From Neoaquamicrobium sediminum (GTDB lineage: Bacteria; Pseudomonadota; Alphaproteobacteria; Rhizobiales; Rhizobiaceae): a stretch of 64,000 nucleotides of DNA. The notes below the pieces were generated by a model, which saw only the letters and a list, made by a program, of their open reading frames with translations, searched no databases and was not told the origin of the DNA. Positions 1 through 8,123 of this stretch are shown piece by piece (position 1 is the stretch's first letter; every line of letters begins with the position of its first letter). Location of the stretch: NCBI RefSeq assembly GCF_013240295.1, contig NZ_JABETK010000002.1, forward strand, positions 1,550,001-1,614,000, read 5' to 3'. Position numbers and translations under genes: made by a program.

Positions 1-37
1 GCGCGCTGACAATCATTCCGGTTTTCGTATTGGTCAT
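1..37 (-). CDS. 5' end of an unidentified gene, cut by window edge
   Basis: Only the first 12 codons are visible, starting MTNTKTG. The ATG at 37 is preceded by a strong Shine-Dalgarno sequence (AGGAGG, minus strand, 43-48) at 5 nt spacing. It lies 27 bp downstream of the permease gene ending at 65, so it is probably the next gene of the same operon. The start does not look like a secretion signal, so it is not obviously the sugar-binding protein that this ABC operon lacks. The product cannot be named. Confidence 0.5.
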   Translation of the reverse strand, partial: MTNTKTGMIVSA

Positions 38-64
38 GGTTTCCTCCTTAAAATCTCAAGATTT

Positions 65-1027
65 TCAGCCCGATGCGCCTGCCGCCGCATGTGTGCGCGG
101 GCCATGCCGCACCGTACGGTCGAGAACGACAAGCAGAATGAGGATGAGGCCGGCGACGACCTGCTGGATGTAGGCGGGCACCGACTGGAACTCCATCGCC
201 GTGGTCAGCGCCGCGATCGTCAGCACACCGCCCAGCGTGCCGAGCGCCGAGCCACGCCCGCCCTCGATGCGCGTGCCGCCGACCACCACCGCCGCGATCA
301 CCGTGACGATCAGTTCGGCACCGAAGACGGGCGAGCCGGTATTCGTGGTCAGGCTCTGGAGAACGCCGGCCACACCCGCCAGCGTTCCGGCAAAGACGAA
401 GGCGAGGAACACCGTCCGGCCGGGCGCGATGCCACTCGCCTCGGCTGCGTCGGCATTGGAACCGACCGCGAACAGGTTGCGCCCCGCCACGGTGCGCGTC
501 AGCCAGAAGTGCAGCAGCAGGATCGCGCCGACGAACAGCGCGCTGCGCAGCGTGAATATCTCGAGATAGATCTTCGACAGCGCCAGAGACAGCATGATGT
601 CCGTGCCCGGAACCGGCTGGCTGTCGGTCAGCCAATGTGCGACCGACCGGAAGATCAGCATCGTTGCAAGCGTGGCGACCAGCGCGTTGACCTTGAAGAC
701 GACCGAGAGCAGCCCGTTGAAGGCGCCAGCGGCCGCACCCGCAAGCACGCCGGCAAGTGCTGCGGGCCAGATGCCGATGGCCGGTTGCAGCATAACGGCC
801 GTGATGCCCGCCAGCGCAAAGGTCGAACCCACCGAAAGATCGATCTGGCGGGCGATGAGCAACACCGTCATCCCGATCGCGATGATGCCGATGGCGGCGC
901 TGCGGTCGAGCCCCAGGCTGAGCGTCGTGACGCTCAGGAATCCGGGAACCGTCAGCGAGGCGACCAGCAGCGTCAGCCCAAGAATGACGGCGACGCGGTA
1001 GCGGACGAGCCGTGCGATCGGAGTCAT
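65..1027 (-). CDS. Sugar ABC transporter permease (RbsC/BPD_transp_2 family), second permease
   Basis: Integral membrane subunit of a ribose/xylose-class (CUT2) ABC importer, 320 aa, with about 8-10 hydrophobic segments. The family motif region RQIDLSVGS near residue 60 and the VVGGTRIEGGRGS loop near residue 250 are typical of RbsC-like permeases. The ATG at 1027 overlaps the stop of the upstream permease by 4 nt (ATGA), so the two are translationally coupled and probably form a heterodimer. The genomic context (fucose-type catabolic genes from 3635 to 10101) suggests a 6-deoxyhexose or similar aldose as substrate. That specificity is inferred. Confidence 0.9.
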   Translation of the reverse strand: MTPIARLVRYRVAVILGLTLLVASLTVPGFLSVTTLSLGLDRSAAIGIIAIGMTVLLIARQIDLSVGSTFALAGITAVMLQPAIGIWPAALAGVLAGAAAGAFNGLLSVVFKVNALVATLATMLIFRSVAHWLTDSQPVPGTDIMLSLALSKIYLEIFTLRSALFVGAILLLHFWLTRTVAGRNLFAVGSNADAAEASGIAPGRTVFLAFVFAGTLAGVAGVLQSLTTNTGSPVFGAELIVTVIAAVVVGGTRIEGGRGSALGTLGGVLTIAALTTAMEFQSVPAYIQQVVAGLILILLVVLDRTVRHGPRTHAAAGASG

Positions 1028-2025
1028 CAAGCCCCTCCCCGTCTGCGAAGGGCGACATCCAGCGCGACAGCGCCGGCGATCAGCAATCCGAGAACGAAGC
1101 CCTGCACCGGTGTCCGCACGCCCTGCAGCACCATCACATTGGTCAGCAGTTGCACGAACACCAGCCCGGCAATCGCGCGCGGCACCGAGCCGAAGCCGCC
1201 CATGATCGAGATACCGCCGACGACGACAGCCGTTATGGCGCTGAACTCGTAGCCCGTGCCTACCAACGGTCGCGCGCTTTGAAGGGTCAGCCCAAGCAGC
1301 GCGCCGCTCAAGCCCGAGCACAGCGCGGTAATCACGAATGCGCCTGCCTTGACCGCCCGCACCGGCACCGCGCTCGCCTCGGCGGCGCTGTAGTTGCCGC
1401 CGGTGGCCACCGTCCATCGGCCCCAATAGGAGCGCGACAGCACGAAGTGACCGACAACCGCCACTGCGAGGAAAATCAGGACGATTGTGGGTATGCCGAA
1501 CACGCGGCTCTTTACCAGCGCGGCCGTGTCCGGGTTCGTGCCATAGACGATCACGCCCCCCACCGCCGCCTGCACGATGCCGAGCACGATCGTGCCCACG
1601 CCGAGCGTCGCGATGATCGGATTGATGCCGATATAGCCGATCAGCAGACCGCTCATCAGCCCGCAGAAACCGGCCAGCGCGATCGCCGCCGCGAAGGCCG
1701 GTACCGGGCCGATGACGGGTTGCAGGGCAAGCGACAGGATGGCCCCGCACGCGATCGTCGCCGGCACCGACAGATCAGCAAGCCCGCCCACCACAAGCAC
1801 GAAGGTCATGCCCACGACGACGATGCCGACGATCGCCATGGAGGTCAGTACATTGACGAAATTGCCTGCCGTGAAGAAGACCGGGCTGGCCAGCGAGCCG
1901 TAGATCAGCACCGCCAGGATCGCGATCGCAAGCCCGCCACGGGAAAGAAGATCGACCAGAGGGCTTCCGCCCCGAAAACGTTCATTCGTCGTGTCTTGCT
2001 GCATCTGCATCGGTACGTCCGTCAC
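1027..2025 (-). CDS. Sugar ABC transporter permease (RbsC/BPD_transp_2 family), first permease
   Basis: 332-aa membrane permease of the CUT2 class. GLADLSVPATIA near residue 90 corresponds to the conserved D-L-S-V motif, and VVVGGISIMGGFGS lies near residue 270. The GTG start at 2025 overlaps the TGA of the ATPase gene (GTGA), so this start is favoured; an ATG five codons later (2010) is the alternative. The frame is open further upstream but that part lies inside the ATPase gene and is shadow sequence. It partners with the next permease and with the ATPase upstream. Confidence 0.88.
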   Translation of the reverse strand: MTDVPMQMQQDTTNERFRGGSPLVDLLSRGGLAIAILAVLIYGSLASPVFFTAGNFVNVLTSMAIVGIVVVGMTFVLVVGGLADLSVPATIACGAILSLALQPVIGPVPAFAAAIALAGFCGLMSGLLIGYIGINPIIATLGVGTIVLGIVQAAVGGVIVYGTNPDTAALVKSRVFGIPTIVLIFLAVAVVGHFVLSRSYWGRWTVATGGNYSAAEASAVPVRAVKAGAFVITALCSGLSGALLGLTLQSARPLVGTGYEFSAITAVVVGGISIMGGFGSVPRAIAGLVFVQLLTNVMVLQGVRTPVQGFVLGLLIAGAVALDVALRRRGGA

Positions 2026-3521
2026 GCCGCCTCCTCCCCGGTGGCAAGCGCCATGATCCTCTCCTCGCTCAGGGCCGCGCGCTCGACGGGTGCGGCGGCA
2101 TGGCCGTCCCGCATCACGACGACGCGATCGCACACCCCGAGAACCTCCGGCAGTTCCGACGAAATCATCACCACCGCCATGCCGCCGGCGACGAGTTCGC
2201 CGATGATGCGGTGGATTTCGGCCTTCGCGCCCACGTCGACGCCCCGCGTCGGCTCATCGAGGATGAGCACCGAAGGGCTGGCGGACAGCCATTTGGAAAT
2301 GACGGCCTTCTGCTGGTTGCCGCCCGAAAGAAGGCTGATGCGCCGTTCCGGGTCCGGCGGCACGATGGAGAATTCCTTGGTGTATCGGTCGGCCAGCTTA
2401 CGGTCGGCGCTCATGCTCACGCGGCCGAATCGGGACAGCTTGCGCAGCACCGGCAGGCTGATGTTCTCGCGCACGCTGAGCGAGGGGACGATGCCGTCGT
2501 CCTTGCGGTCTTCCGGCACATAGGCGATGCCCGCGCGCATGGCAGCCGCCGGCGACTTGATCGTCACAGCCTTGCCGCCGATCTCGATCCGGCCCTCGGT
2601 GGCGCGCGCCAGGCCGAAGATGGCCCTTGCCAGCTCCGTGCGGCCTGCCCCGACAAGCCCGGTAAGCCCGAGGATTTCGCCCGATCGCACCTCGAAGCTC
2701 ACATCGCGAAAATTGTAGCCGTCGCCGAGGCCGATCACCTTCAGCACCGGCGCGCCGATGTCCGACGGCGTCTTCGGGAAGACGTTGGTGACCTCGCGCC
2801 CGACCATCAGCCGGATCATCTCCGCAGCCGTGATCCCGTCGGCCGGCCGCGTGTCGATCATGCTGCCGTCGCGCAGGATCGTCACGTCGTCGGCGATCTC
2901 CAGCACTTCCTTGAGGCGATGGCTGATGTAGATGATGGCAATGCCTTCCTGCTTCATCTTGCGCAGGATGCGAAACAGCGCTGCCGTCTCGTGCTCGCTC
3001 AGGCTCGAGGTCGGCTCGTCGAGAACGATGATGCGGGGCTTTGCCGCGTAGGCCTTGGCGATCTCGACAAGCTGCTGCTGGCTGATCGAGAGATCGCCAA
3101 GCCGCGCTTTGGGATCGATCGCCGCGCCAAGTTCGTTCAGGATGACTTCGGTGTCGCGCACCATGGCCGCCTTGTCCGCAAGGCCCCACTTGCGCGGCAT
3201 GCGCCCGAGGTACACGTTTTCGGCAACGGTTAGGTCGGGAACAAGATTGAGTTCCTGATGCACCATGCGGACGCCGAGCTTCTGGGCGTCGGCGGGCTTG
3301 CGCATGCGCACTTCGACCCCGGCAATCTCCGTCGTGCCGGTCGTGGGCAGGTAGGTACCGCTCAACACCTTCATCAGCGTCGACTTGCCAGCGCCGTTTT
3401 CGCCGACGATCGCATGCACGCGGCCGAACTCGACCGTCAGATTGACGTTCGAAAGCGCCTTCACGCCCGGAAAAGTCTTGCTGATCCCCCGCATGCGGAG
3501 GGCTGTTGCCGCAGCCGACAT
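2022..3521 (-). CDS. Sugar ABC transporter ATP-binding protein (RbsA/MglA family)
   Basis: 499-aa double-ATPase subunit of a CUT2 sugar importer. The first domain has Walker A GENGAGKST near residue 40 and LSISQQQLVEIAKAY as its signature region. The second domain has the degenerate Walker A GLVGAGRTELA normal for the C-terminal half of RbsA proteins and the signature LSGGNQQKAV. The ATG at 3521 is chosen because a GGGAGGAAGG ribosome-binding site sits just upstream; an in-frame ATG at 3575 has no such support. It is the first gene of the operon running leftwards, downstream of the palindrome at 3582-3597. No periplasmic sugar-binding gene is visible beside it. Confidence 0.92.
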   Translation of the reverse strand: MSAAATALRMRGISKTFPGVKALSNVNLTVEFGRVHAIVGENGAGKSTLMKVLSGTYLPTTGTTEIAGVEVRMRKPADAQKLGVRMVHQELNLVPDLTVAENVYLGRMPRKWGLADKAAMVRDTEVILNELGAAIDPKARLGDLSISQQQLVEIAKAYAAKPRIIVLDEPTSSLSEHETAALFRILRKMKQEGIAIIYISHRLKEVLEIADDVTILRDGSMIDTRPADGITAAEMIRLMVGREVTNVFPKTPSDIGAPVLKVIGLGDGYNFRDVSFEVRSGEILGLTGLVGAGRTELARAIFGLARATEGRIEIGGKAVTIKSPAAAMRAGIAYVPEDRKDDGIVPSLSVRENISLPVLRKLSRFGRVSMSADRKLADRYTKEFSIVPPDPERRISLLSGGNQQKAVISKWLSASPSVLILDEPTRGVDVGAKAEIHRIIGELVAGGMAVVMISSELPEVLGVCDRVVVMRDGHAAAPVERAALSEERIMALATGEEAA

Positions 3522-3581
3522 ACCCTTCCTCCCGATCGCGCGCCCCTGCCCTTCGTTCCGGTATCGGATGCGCATTGTTCT

Positions 3582-3597
3582 ATTACACTAATATAAT
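3582..3597. promoter_or_regulatory. Putative GntR-type operator, copy 1 (ABC importer promoter)
   Basis: ATTACACTAATATAAT, an imperfect palindrome in the AT-rich gap between the lactonase gene and the ABC operon. It differs by one base from the copy at 6194-6209 in front of the regulator gene and shares ACTAATATAA exactly with 9703-9712. It lies about 60 bp before the ATPase start codon. Its repetition at three promoters of one pathway suggests that it binds the FCD-type GntR regulator encoded at 6353. That binding is inferred. Confidence 0.6.
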
Positions 3598-3634
3598 ACC
3601 CTGCGCAAGCAAGCGCCCGGGCTTTCTTCCCGCC

Positions 3635-4486
3635 TTAGATTGAAAGACCGTAGAAGCGTACGGCATTCAGGCCATAAACCGCGCCCCGTTCGGCTTCGCT
3701 CAGTCGACCGTCGATAATTGCACGCAACGCCTGCAGTGCCTCGGCATAGCTGCCGGCTTGCAGGCACACCGGCCAGTCGCTGCCGAACATCAGCCGTTCG
3801 GAGCCGAACAGTCCGGCGACACGATCGACATAGGGCTTGAGGTCTGCCGGCTTCCAGGCTCGGTGATCGGCCTCTGTAATCATTCCCGAAAGCTTGCAAA
3901 GCACATTTGGAAATGCAGCTACGGCGGCCATATCCTCGGCCCAGCCGCCGAACGCGCCGGATGCGATATCCGGCTTCGCGATATGGTCGATGACAGCCTT
4001 CAGCCCCGGCACCGCCTCCAGCGCGCGAGCGACATGCGGCAGATGCCGGGGATGAACGAGTATATCGAACGCTATGCCGCGTTCCGCCAGCAGCTTCAGA
4101 TTGGCGAGCACCGCTGGTCGCAAAATGTAGGCGTCATCGGCAAGGTCCTGCAGCATCGGCCGCAGCCCCACGAATTTGGGCTGCCGCGCAAGCGCATCGA
4201 GCTTGGCGCCGAAGCCGCCATCCTCCATGTCGAGCCACCCCACGACGCCTGCGACGAACGGTGTCCCCTCCGCAAGCTCGAGCAGAAACGCGGTCTCCGC
4301 CTCGGTCTGCGCGGCCTGCACCACGACAGTGGCGTCAACGCCGGCCCTGCGCAGCAGCGGCGCAAGGTCGTCCGGCATATAGTCGCGGTAGAGTGGCTCG
4401 CCCATCTCGGGCGACATCCAGTGATAGTCGCCGCGCCCAACCTGCCAGAAATGATGATGGGCATCGATGACGGGAGCGGCGGCCAT
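3635..4486 (-). CDS. Amidohydrolase-2 family sugar lactonase (L-fuconolactonase-like)
   Basis: 283 aa, COG3618-type TIM-barrel hydrolase. It begins with the metal-binding motif VIDAHHHFW (residues 6-14), contains DILVHPRHLP, and ends with the MFGSDWPV motif near residue 240 that carries the conserved catalytic Asp. Enzymes of this type hydrolyse L-fucono- or L-rhamnono-lactone to the acid. It is the second step after the aldose dehydrogenase (7086) in the oxidative pathway, and it is adjacent to the diketo-acid hydrolase and dehydrogenase genes of the same pathway. The exact sugar (L-fucose, L-galactose, D-arabinose) is not determined by sequence alone. Confidence 0.85.
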   Translation of the reverse strand: MAAAPVIDAHHHFWQVGRGDYHWMSPEMGEPLYRDYMPDDLAPLLRRAGVDATVVVQAAQTEAETAFLLELAEGTPFVAGVVGWLDMEDGGFGAKLDALARQPKFVGLRPMLQDLADDAYILRPAVLANLKLLAERGIAFDILVHPRHLPHVARALEAVPGLKAVIDHIAKPDIASGAFGGWAEDMAAVAAFPNVLCKLSGMITEADHRAWKPADLKPYVDRVAGLFGSERLMFGSDWPVCLQAGSYAEALQALRAIIDGRLSEAERGAVYGLNAVRFYGLSI

Positions 4487-4495
4487 CTGCGCCTC

Positions 4496-5341
4496 CTACG
4501 CGTCCGCGCGGAATGTCTGCGTCTGGGTTCCGAGGCCCTCGATGCCGAGTTCGACGACATCGCCGTCCTTGAGGTAGCGCGGCGGCTTCATGCCCATGCC
4601 GACGCCGGGCGGTGTGCCGGTCGAGATGATGTCGCCGGGCAGCAGCGACATGAACTGCGACAGGTAGGAGACCAGATGCGCGACGCCATAGACCATCGTC
4701 TTCGTTGAGCCGTCCTGCATCGTCTCGCCGTTCACCTTCAGCCACATGCCGAGGTTCTGCGGGTCGGACACCGCGTCGCGCGTCACCAGCCAGGGGCCGA
4801 TCGGACCGAACGTGTCGCAGCTCTTGCCCTTCGTCCACTGGCCTTGCCGCTCGGTCTGGAACGCACGCTCGGACACGTCGTGGGCGACGCAATAGCCGGC
4901 GACGTAATCCATCGCATCGGCTTCGGAGACGTATTTCGCGGGCTTGCCGATCACCACGCCGAGCTCGACCTCCCAGTCGGTCTTTTCCGAACCGCGCGGG
5001 ATCAGGACGTCATCGTCGGGACCGACGATCGCCGAGGTCGCCTTCATGAAGATCACCGGCTCCGACGGCACCGCCATGCCGGACTCCGCGGCATGGTCGG
5101 CATAGTTGAGGCCGATGCAGATGAATTTGCCGACGCCGGCAACGCAGGGTCCGATGCGCGGATTGCCGGCAACGAGCGGTAGGCTCTTGGGATCGGTCTG
5201 CGACAGCGCCTTCAGCGCATCGGGATGCAGATGTTCGCCCGCCACGTCGGCGATCACGCCGGAAAGATCGCGGATCGCCCCATCGGCGTCGATCAGGCCC
5301 GGCTTCTCCGCGCCGGGCTCGCCAAAACGAACAAGCTTCAT
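4496..5341 (-). CDS. Fumarylacetoacetate-hydrolase family enzyme (2,4-diketo-3-deoxy-L-fuconate hydrolase-like)
   Basis: 281 aa, FAH superfamily. The start MKLVRFGEPG and the catalytic core with GLNYADHAAE, KATSAI and the metal-site region DWEVELGVVIG are typical of the ureidoglycolate-lyase/diketo-fuconate hydrolase branch. The last third contains VSYLSQFMSLLPGDIISTGTP, the usual FAH fold end. In the oxidative L-fucose pathway this enzyme would cleave 2,4-diketo-3-deoxy-L-fuconate to pyruvate and L-lactate. The ATG at 5341 follows a short gap after the dehydrogenase gene, and the lactonase follows after 9 bp, so the three are one operon. Confidence 0.85.
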   Translation of the reverse strand: MKLVRFGEPGAEKPGLIDADGAIRDLSGVIADVAGEHLHPDALKALSQTDPKSLPLVAGNPRIGPCVAGVGKFICIGLNYADHAAESGMAVPSEPVIFMKATSAIVGPDDDVLIPRGSEKTDWEVELGVVIGKPAKYVSEADAMDYVAGYCVAHDVSERAFQTERQGQWTKGKSCDTFGPIGPWLVTRDAVSDPQNLGMWLKVNGETMQDGSTKTMVYGVAHLVSYLSQFMSLLPGDIISTGTPPGVGMGMKPPRYLKDGDVVELGIEGLGTQTQTFRADA

Positions 5342-5364
5342 AATGAGTCTCCCGAATGAAACGA

Positions 5365-6111
5365 TCAGTAGGTGGCGCGGCCGCCGGAAAGGTCGAAAAC
5401 CGAAGCGGTAGTGAAGCTGTTTTCCTTCGTCACCAGCCAGGCAACCATGTTCGCGGCCTCGTCCACCTCGAGGAACCGCGCGCGCGGGATCTTCGACAGC
5501 ATGTAGTCGATATGCTCCTGCTTCATCTGGTCGAAGATCGGCGTGCGGGCGGCCGCAGGCGTGATGCAGTTGACGGCAATGTCGAAGCCGGCCAGTTCCT
5601 TGCCGAGCGATTTCGTCAGGCCGATCACCGCCGCCTTCGAAGCCGAATACGCCGAGGCATTGGGGTTGCCCTCCTTGCCGGCGATGGAAGCCACATTGAC
5701 GATGCGGCCATAGTTCTGCGCCTTCATCGAAGGCACGACGGCCCGGTTCACGTAGAACGTCCCGTTCAGGTTGATGTCGATCACCCGCCGCCACTCGTCC
5801 AGCGGATACTCGTCGAGCGTATGGTTGGGACCCGCAATGCCGGCGGAATTGACGAGGATCGAAACCGGCGCAAGCCGCTTTTCCGTCTCCTTGTGGGCGG
5901 CAACGACGGCATCGGCGTCGGTGATGTCGACAACCACCGTCTCGACGCCCGCGCCGAGTTCTGCCTTCGCCGCAGCCAGCCGCTCGCCACCGATGTCCCA
6001 GAGGCAAACCTTCGCACCGGAGGCGAGGATACGCTTGGCAAAGGCAAAACCCAGTCCCTGAGCGCCCCCTGTGATGACGGCAACCTGGCCTTCAAGATCC
6101 AACTTGTTCAT
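5365..6111 (-). CDS. Short-chain dehydrogenase (2-keto-3-deoxy-L-fuconate 4-dehydrogenase-like)
   Basis: 248 aa classical SDR. The cofactor motif TGGAQGLG is at residues 14-21, NSAGI near 87, the catalytic Ser in NVASIAGKEG and the YSASK catalytic Tyr/Lys near 152. The ATG at 6111 has GGGAGG 7-12 nt upstream. It is first in the leftward operon with the diketo-acid hydrolase and lactonase, which together make the lower half of the non-phosphorylating fucose route. It is transcribed divergently from the GntR regulator across the palindrome at 6194. The substrate is inferred from neighbours. Confidence 0.85.
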   Translation of the reverse strand: MNKLDLEGQVAVITGGAQGLGFAFAKRILASGAKVCLWDIGGERLAAAKAELGAGVETVVVDITDADAVVAAHKETEKRLAPVSILVNSAGIAGPNHTLDEYPLDEWRRVIDINLNGTFYVNRAVVPSMKAQNYGRIVNVASIAGKEGNPNASAYSASKAAVIGLTKSLGKELAGFDIAVNCITPAAARTPIFDQMKQEHIDYMLSKIPRARFLEVDEAANMVAWLVTKENSFTTASVFDLSGGRATY

Positions 6112-6193
6112 TGCCCGAACCTCCCGAATCGTCGTGTCGTGTGCCTCGCCCAGCCTGTCCTGCGCGTCGGCTTTTCCTGCATTGCTCTTGCAT

Positions 6194-6209
6194 ATTACAC
6201 TAGTATAAT
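6194..6209. promoter_or_regulatory. Putative GntR-type operator, copy 2 (dehydrogenase/regulator divergent promoter)
   Basis: ATTACACTAGTATAAT, nearly palindromic about ACTAGT and extended by flanking TTGC/GCAA. It sits in the 241-bp divergent gap between the SDR (start 6111) and the GntR gene (start 6353), where an autoregulatory operator would be expected. It is almost identical to the copy at 3582-3597 and related to the copy at 9698-9713. The role as the GntR binding site is inferred. Confidence 0.65.
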
Positions 6210-6352
6210 GCAAGCCTTGAAACGCCACGTGATGGCCTCGTGCAGGCCGGTTACCGCCATCGTGGCGGAAAACATGTCGTGAGGACGGGACCATAGTTTC
6301 GAAATCGCCTGACCAGCCAACCGAAGACCGGCTGTCCGCATTCCTCGGCGGC

Positions 6353-7024
6353 GTGGCGCTCAACCGCGCGATCCCGCTGCGCGACCAGGTCTATTCGCTG
6401 GTCCGCAAGGCCATCGTTACCGGCAAGCTGGCACCCGGCGCGCCCATCAACGAAATCGACATCGCGACCCGGCTGGGGATCTCGCGCACCCCCGTGCGCG
6501 AGGCGGTCAAGAAGGTCAGCGACGAGGGCCTCGTCGAGGTGTTCGCGCAGCACGGCACCTTTGTCGCCGACATCCGCCGCGAGCAGGTCGAAGAGGCCTA
6601 CATCATCCGCATCGCGCTGGAGTTGGAGAGCATCAGGCGCGCGGCCGAACGCATAACACCGTCCCACGTGCAGGACCTCGAGGACATCGTCAACGCGCAC
6701 GAGACAGCGGTGAAGCGTTCGCGCTACGACGAGGCGATCGCCCGCGACGACGATTTCCACCGCTACATCGCCGAGGTCAACGGCCTGCACATGCTGTGGA
6801 AGGTGGTCGACATCTCCAAGGCGCAGATGGATCGTTGCCGCCTGCTGACCTTGCCGAGCCCCGGCGCGGGTCAGGAGACGATCGCCCAGCACCGCGCGAT
6901 CCTCGAAGCGCTGGCGCAACGCGATCAGGAAGCGTCGATGCGGGCCTTGAAGACCCATCTTCAGACGTCGCTCGACAACACGCTTGCCTATCTCGACGCA
7001 ACGATTGGCGAGCGCGCGTCCTGA
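6353..7024 (+). CDS. GntR-family transcriptional regulator, FadR/FCD subfamily
   Basis: 223 aa. The N-terminal winged helix-turn-helix (residues about 8-70) contains the family motif ISRTPVREAVKKV. An FCD ligand-binding domain follows, with candidate metal-binding residues in DDFHRYI, QETIAQHRAIL and the late THLQ motif. The start is a GTG at 6353 with no clear ribosome-binding site; the frame stays open upstream to about 6281 without a better start codon, so the N-terminus is uncertain. Position between two arms of the fucose-type pathway and three matching palindromes suggest that it is the local repressor. Confidence 0.88.
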   Translation: MALNRAIPLRDQVYSLVRKAIVTGKLAPGAPINEIDIATRLGISRTPVREAVKKVSDEGLVEVFAQHGTFVADIRREQVEEAYIIRIALELESIRRAAERITPSHVQDLEDIVNAHETAVKRSRYDEAIARDDDFHRYIAEVNGLHMLWKVVDISKAQMDRCRLLTLPSPGAGQETIAQHRAILEALAQRDQEASMRALKTHLQTSLDNTLAYLDATIGERAS

Positions 7025-7085
7025 CCTGAGCGGCCGGGCGCTGGGGTCACGGCGCTGCGGAAGACAAAGACAAACGACCGGAGGA

Positions 7086-8108
7086 ATGCAGGTGAAGGTT
7101 TCGCAACGCAGGGCCGTCGGGCGGGCAGGCCTGGAGCTGACGGCGCTGGGACTGGGCTGCGCTGCTTTCGGCGGGCTCTACCGGCCGATCGCCGCCGATG
7201 ACGCGCTGGCTACGCTGCGCGCTGCCTGGCAGGCAGGCATTCGCCATTTCGACGCCGCGCCGATGTACGGGCTCGGTCGCGCGGAACATCTCCTCGGACA
7301 CTTCCTGCGCGAGGAAAGCGGCGGCGTCGACGAGGCCGTCATCAGCACCAAGGTCGGCCGGCTGATGGCCCTGCCCCGCCCCGGCCGCGAACTACCGCCG
7401 GAGCCGCCGAAGAACCCGTTCGATTCCGGCTGGAACAACGGCCTCGGGTTCCGCGAGGTCTTCGACTACAGCTATGACGGCCTGATGCGCAGCTTCGACG
7501 ACAGTCAGCAACGCCTCGGCCTGCCCGGCATCGATCTTCTTTTCGTGCACGACATCGGCCGCGTCACCCATGGCGAGCGCCACGACCGCACATGGAGCGA
7601 CCTGACCGGCGGCGGCTTCCGGGCGCTTGTCGAACTGCGCGACGCGGGCCTCATCAAGGGCTTCGGCCTCGGCGTCAACGAGACGCAGGCGATAGACGAG
7701 GCGATGAACGAGACCGACCTCGACTGCTGCCTTCTTGCCGGGCGCTACACCCTGCTCGACCGGTCCGGCGAGGAACTTCTGGCCAAGGCCCGGTCTCGCA
7801 ATGTCTCGATCGTGGCGGGCGGCGTGTACAATTCGGGCATCCTTGCCGCGCGCAACGCAGTCGACCGCAAGTTCGACTACCGCGATGCGCCGGCAGAGAT
7901 CGTGAAGCGTGTCGACCGTCTCGCTGAGATTTGCGCGCGGTTCGACGTGCCGTTGGGCGCTGCGGCGATCCAGTTCCCGATCCGCAACGAAGCGATCACG
8001 TCGGTGCTGGTCGGCGCCAGAAGCGTCGACGATGTCACGACCAGCATCGACTGGTTCGAGCGCGAGATACCGGATGCGTTGTGGAGCGAGCTCGACGCGG
8101 CCGCCTGA
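7086..8108 (+). CDS. Aldo/keto reductase, L-fucose / D-threo-aldose 1-dehydrogenase-like
   Basis: 340 aa (alpha/beta)8 barrel oxidoreductase. The start region LTALGLGCAAFGGLY, the catalytic region FDAAPMYGLGRAE (Asp, Tyr near residues 57-63), KVGRL for the catalytic Lys, and LFVHDIGR for the His are all present. This branch oxidises L-fucose, L-galactose or D-arabinose to the 1,5-lactone. It is the first catabolic step and lies 60 bp after the regulator gene. GGAGG at 7080-7084 is too close to the ATG at 7086; the GTG at 7092, spaced 7 nt, may be the true start. Confidence 0.85.
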   Translation: MQVKVSQRRAVGRAGLELTALGLGCAAFGGLYRPIAADDALATLRAAWQAGIRHFDAAPMYGLGRAEHLLGHFLREESGGVDEAVISTKVGRLMALPRPGRELPPEPPKNPFDSGWNNGLGFREVFDYSYDGLMRSFDDSQQRLGLPGIDLLFVHDIGRVTHGERHDRTWSDLTGGGFRALVELRDAGLIKGFGLGVNETQAIDEAMNETDLDCCLLAGRYTLLDRSGEELLAKARSRNVSIVAGGVYNSGILAARNAVDRKFDYRDAPAEIVKRVDRLAEICARFDVPLGAAAIQFPIRNEAITSVLVGARSVDDVTTSIDWFEREIPDALWSELDAAA

Positions 8109-8123
8109 TACGGCCGCAAAGCC

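Noticed and set aside
1012..2523. 503-codon plus-strand open frame over the sugar permease and ATPase genes
   Set aside because: Shadow of real minus-strand genes; the translation is His/Arg/Asp-rich with no fold.
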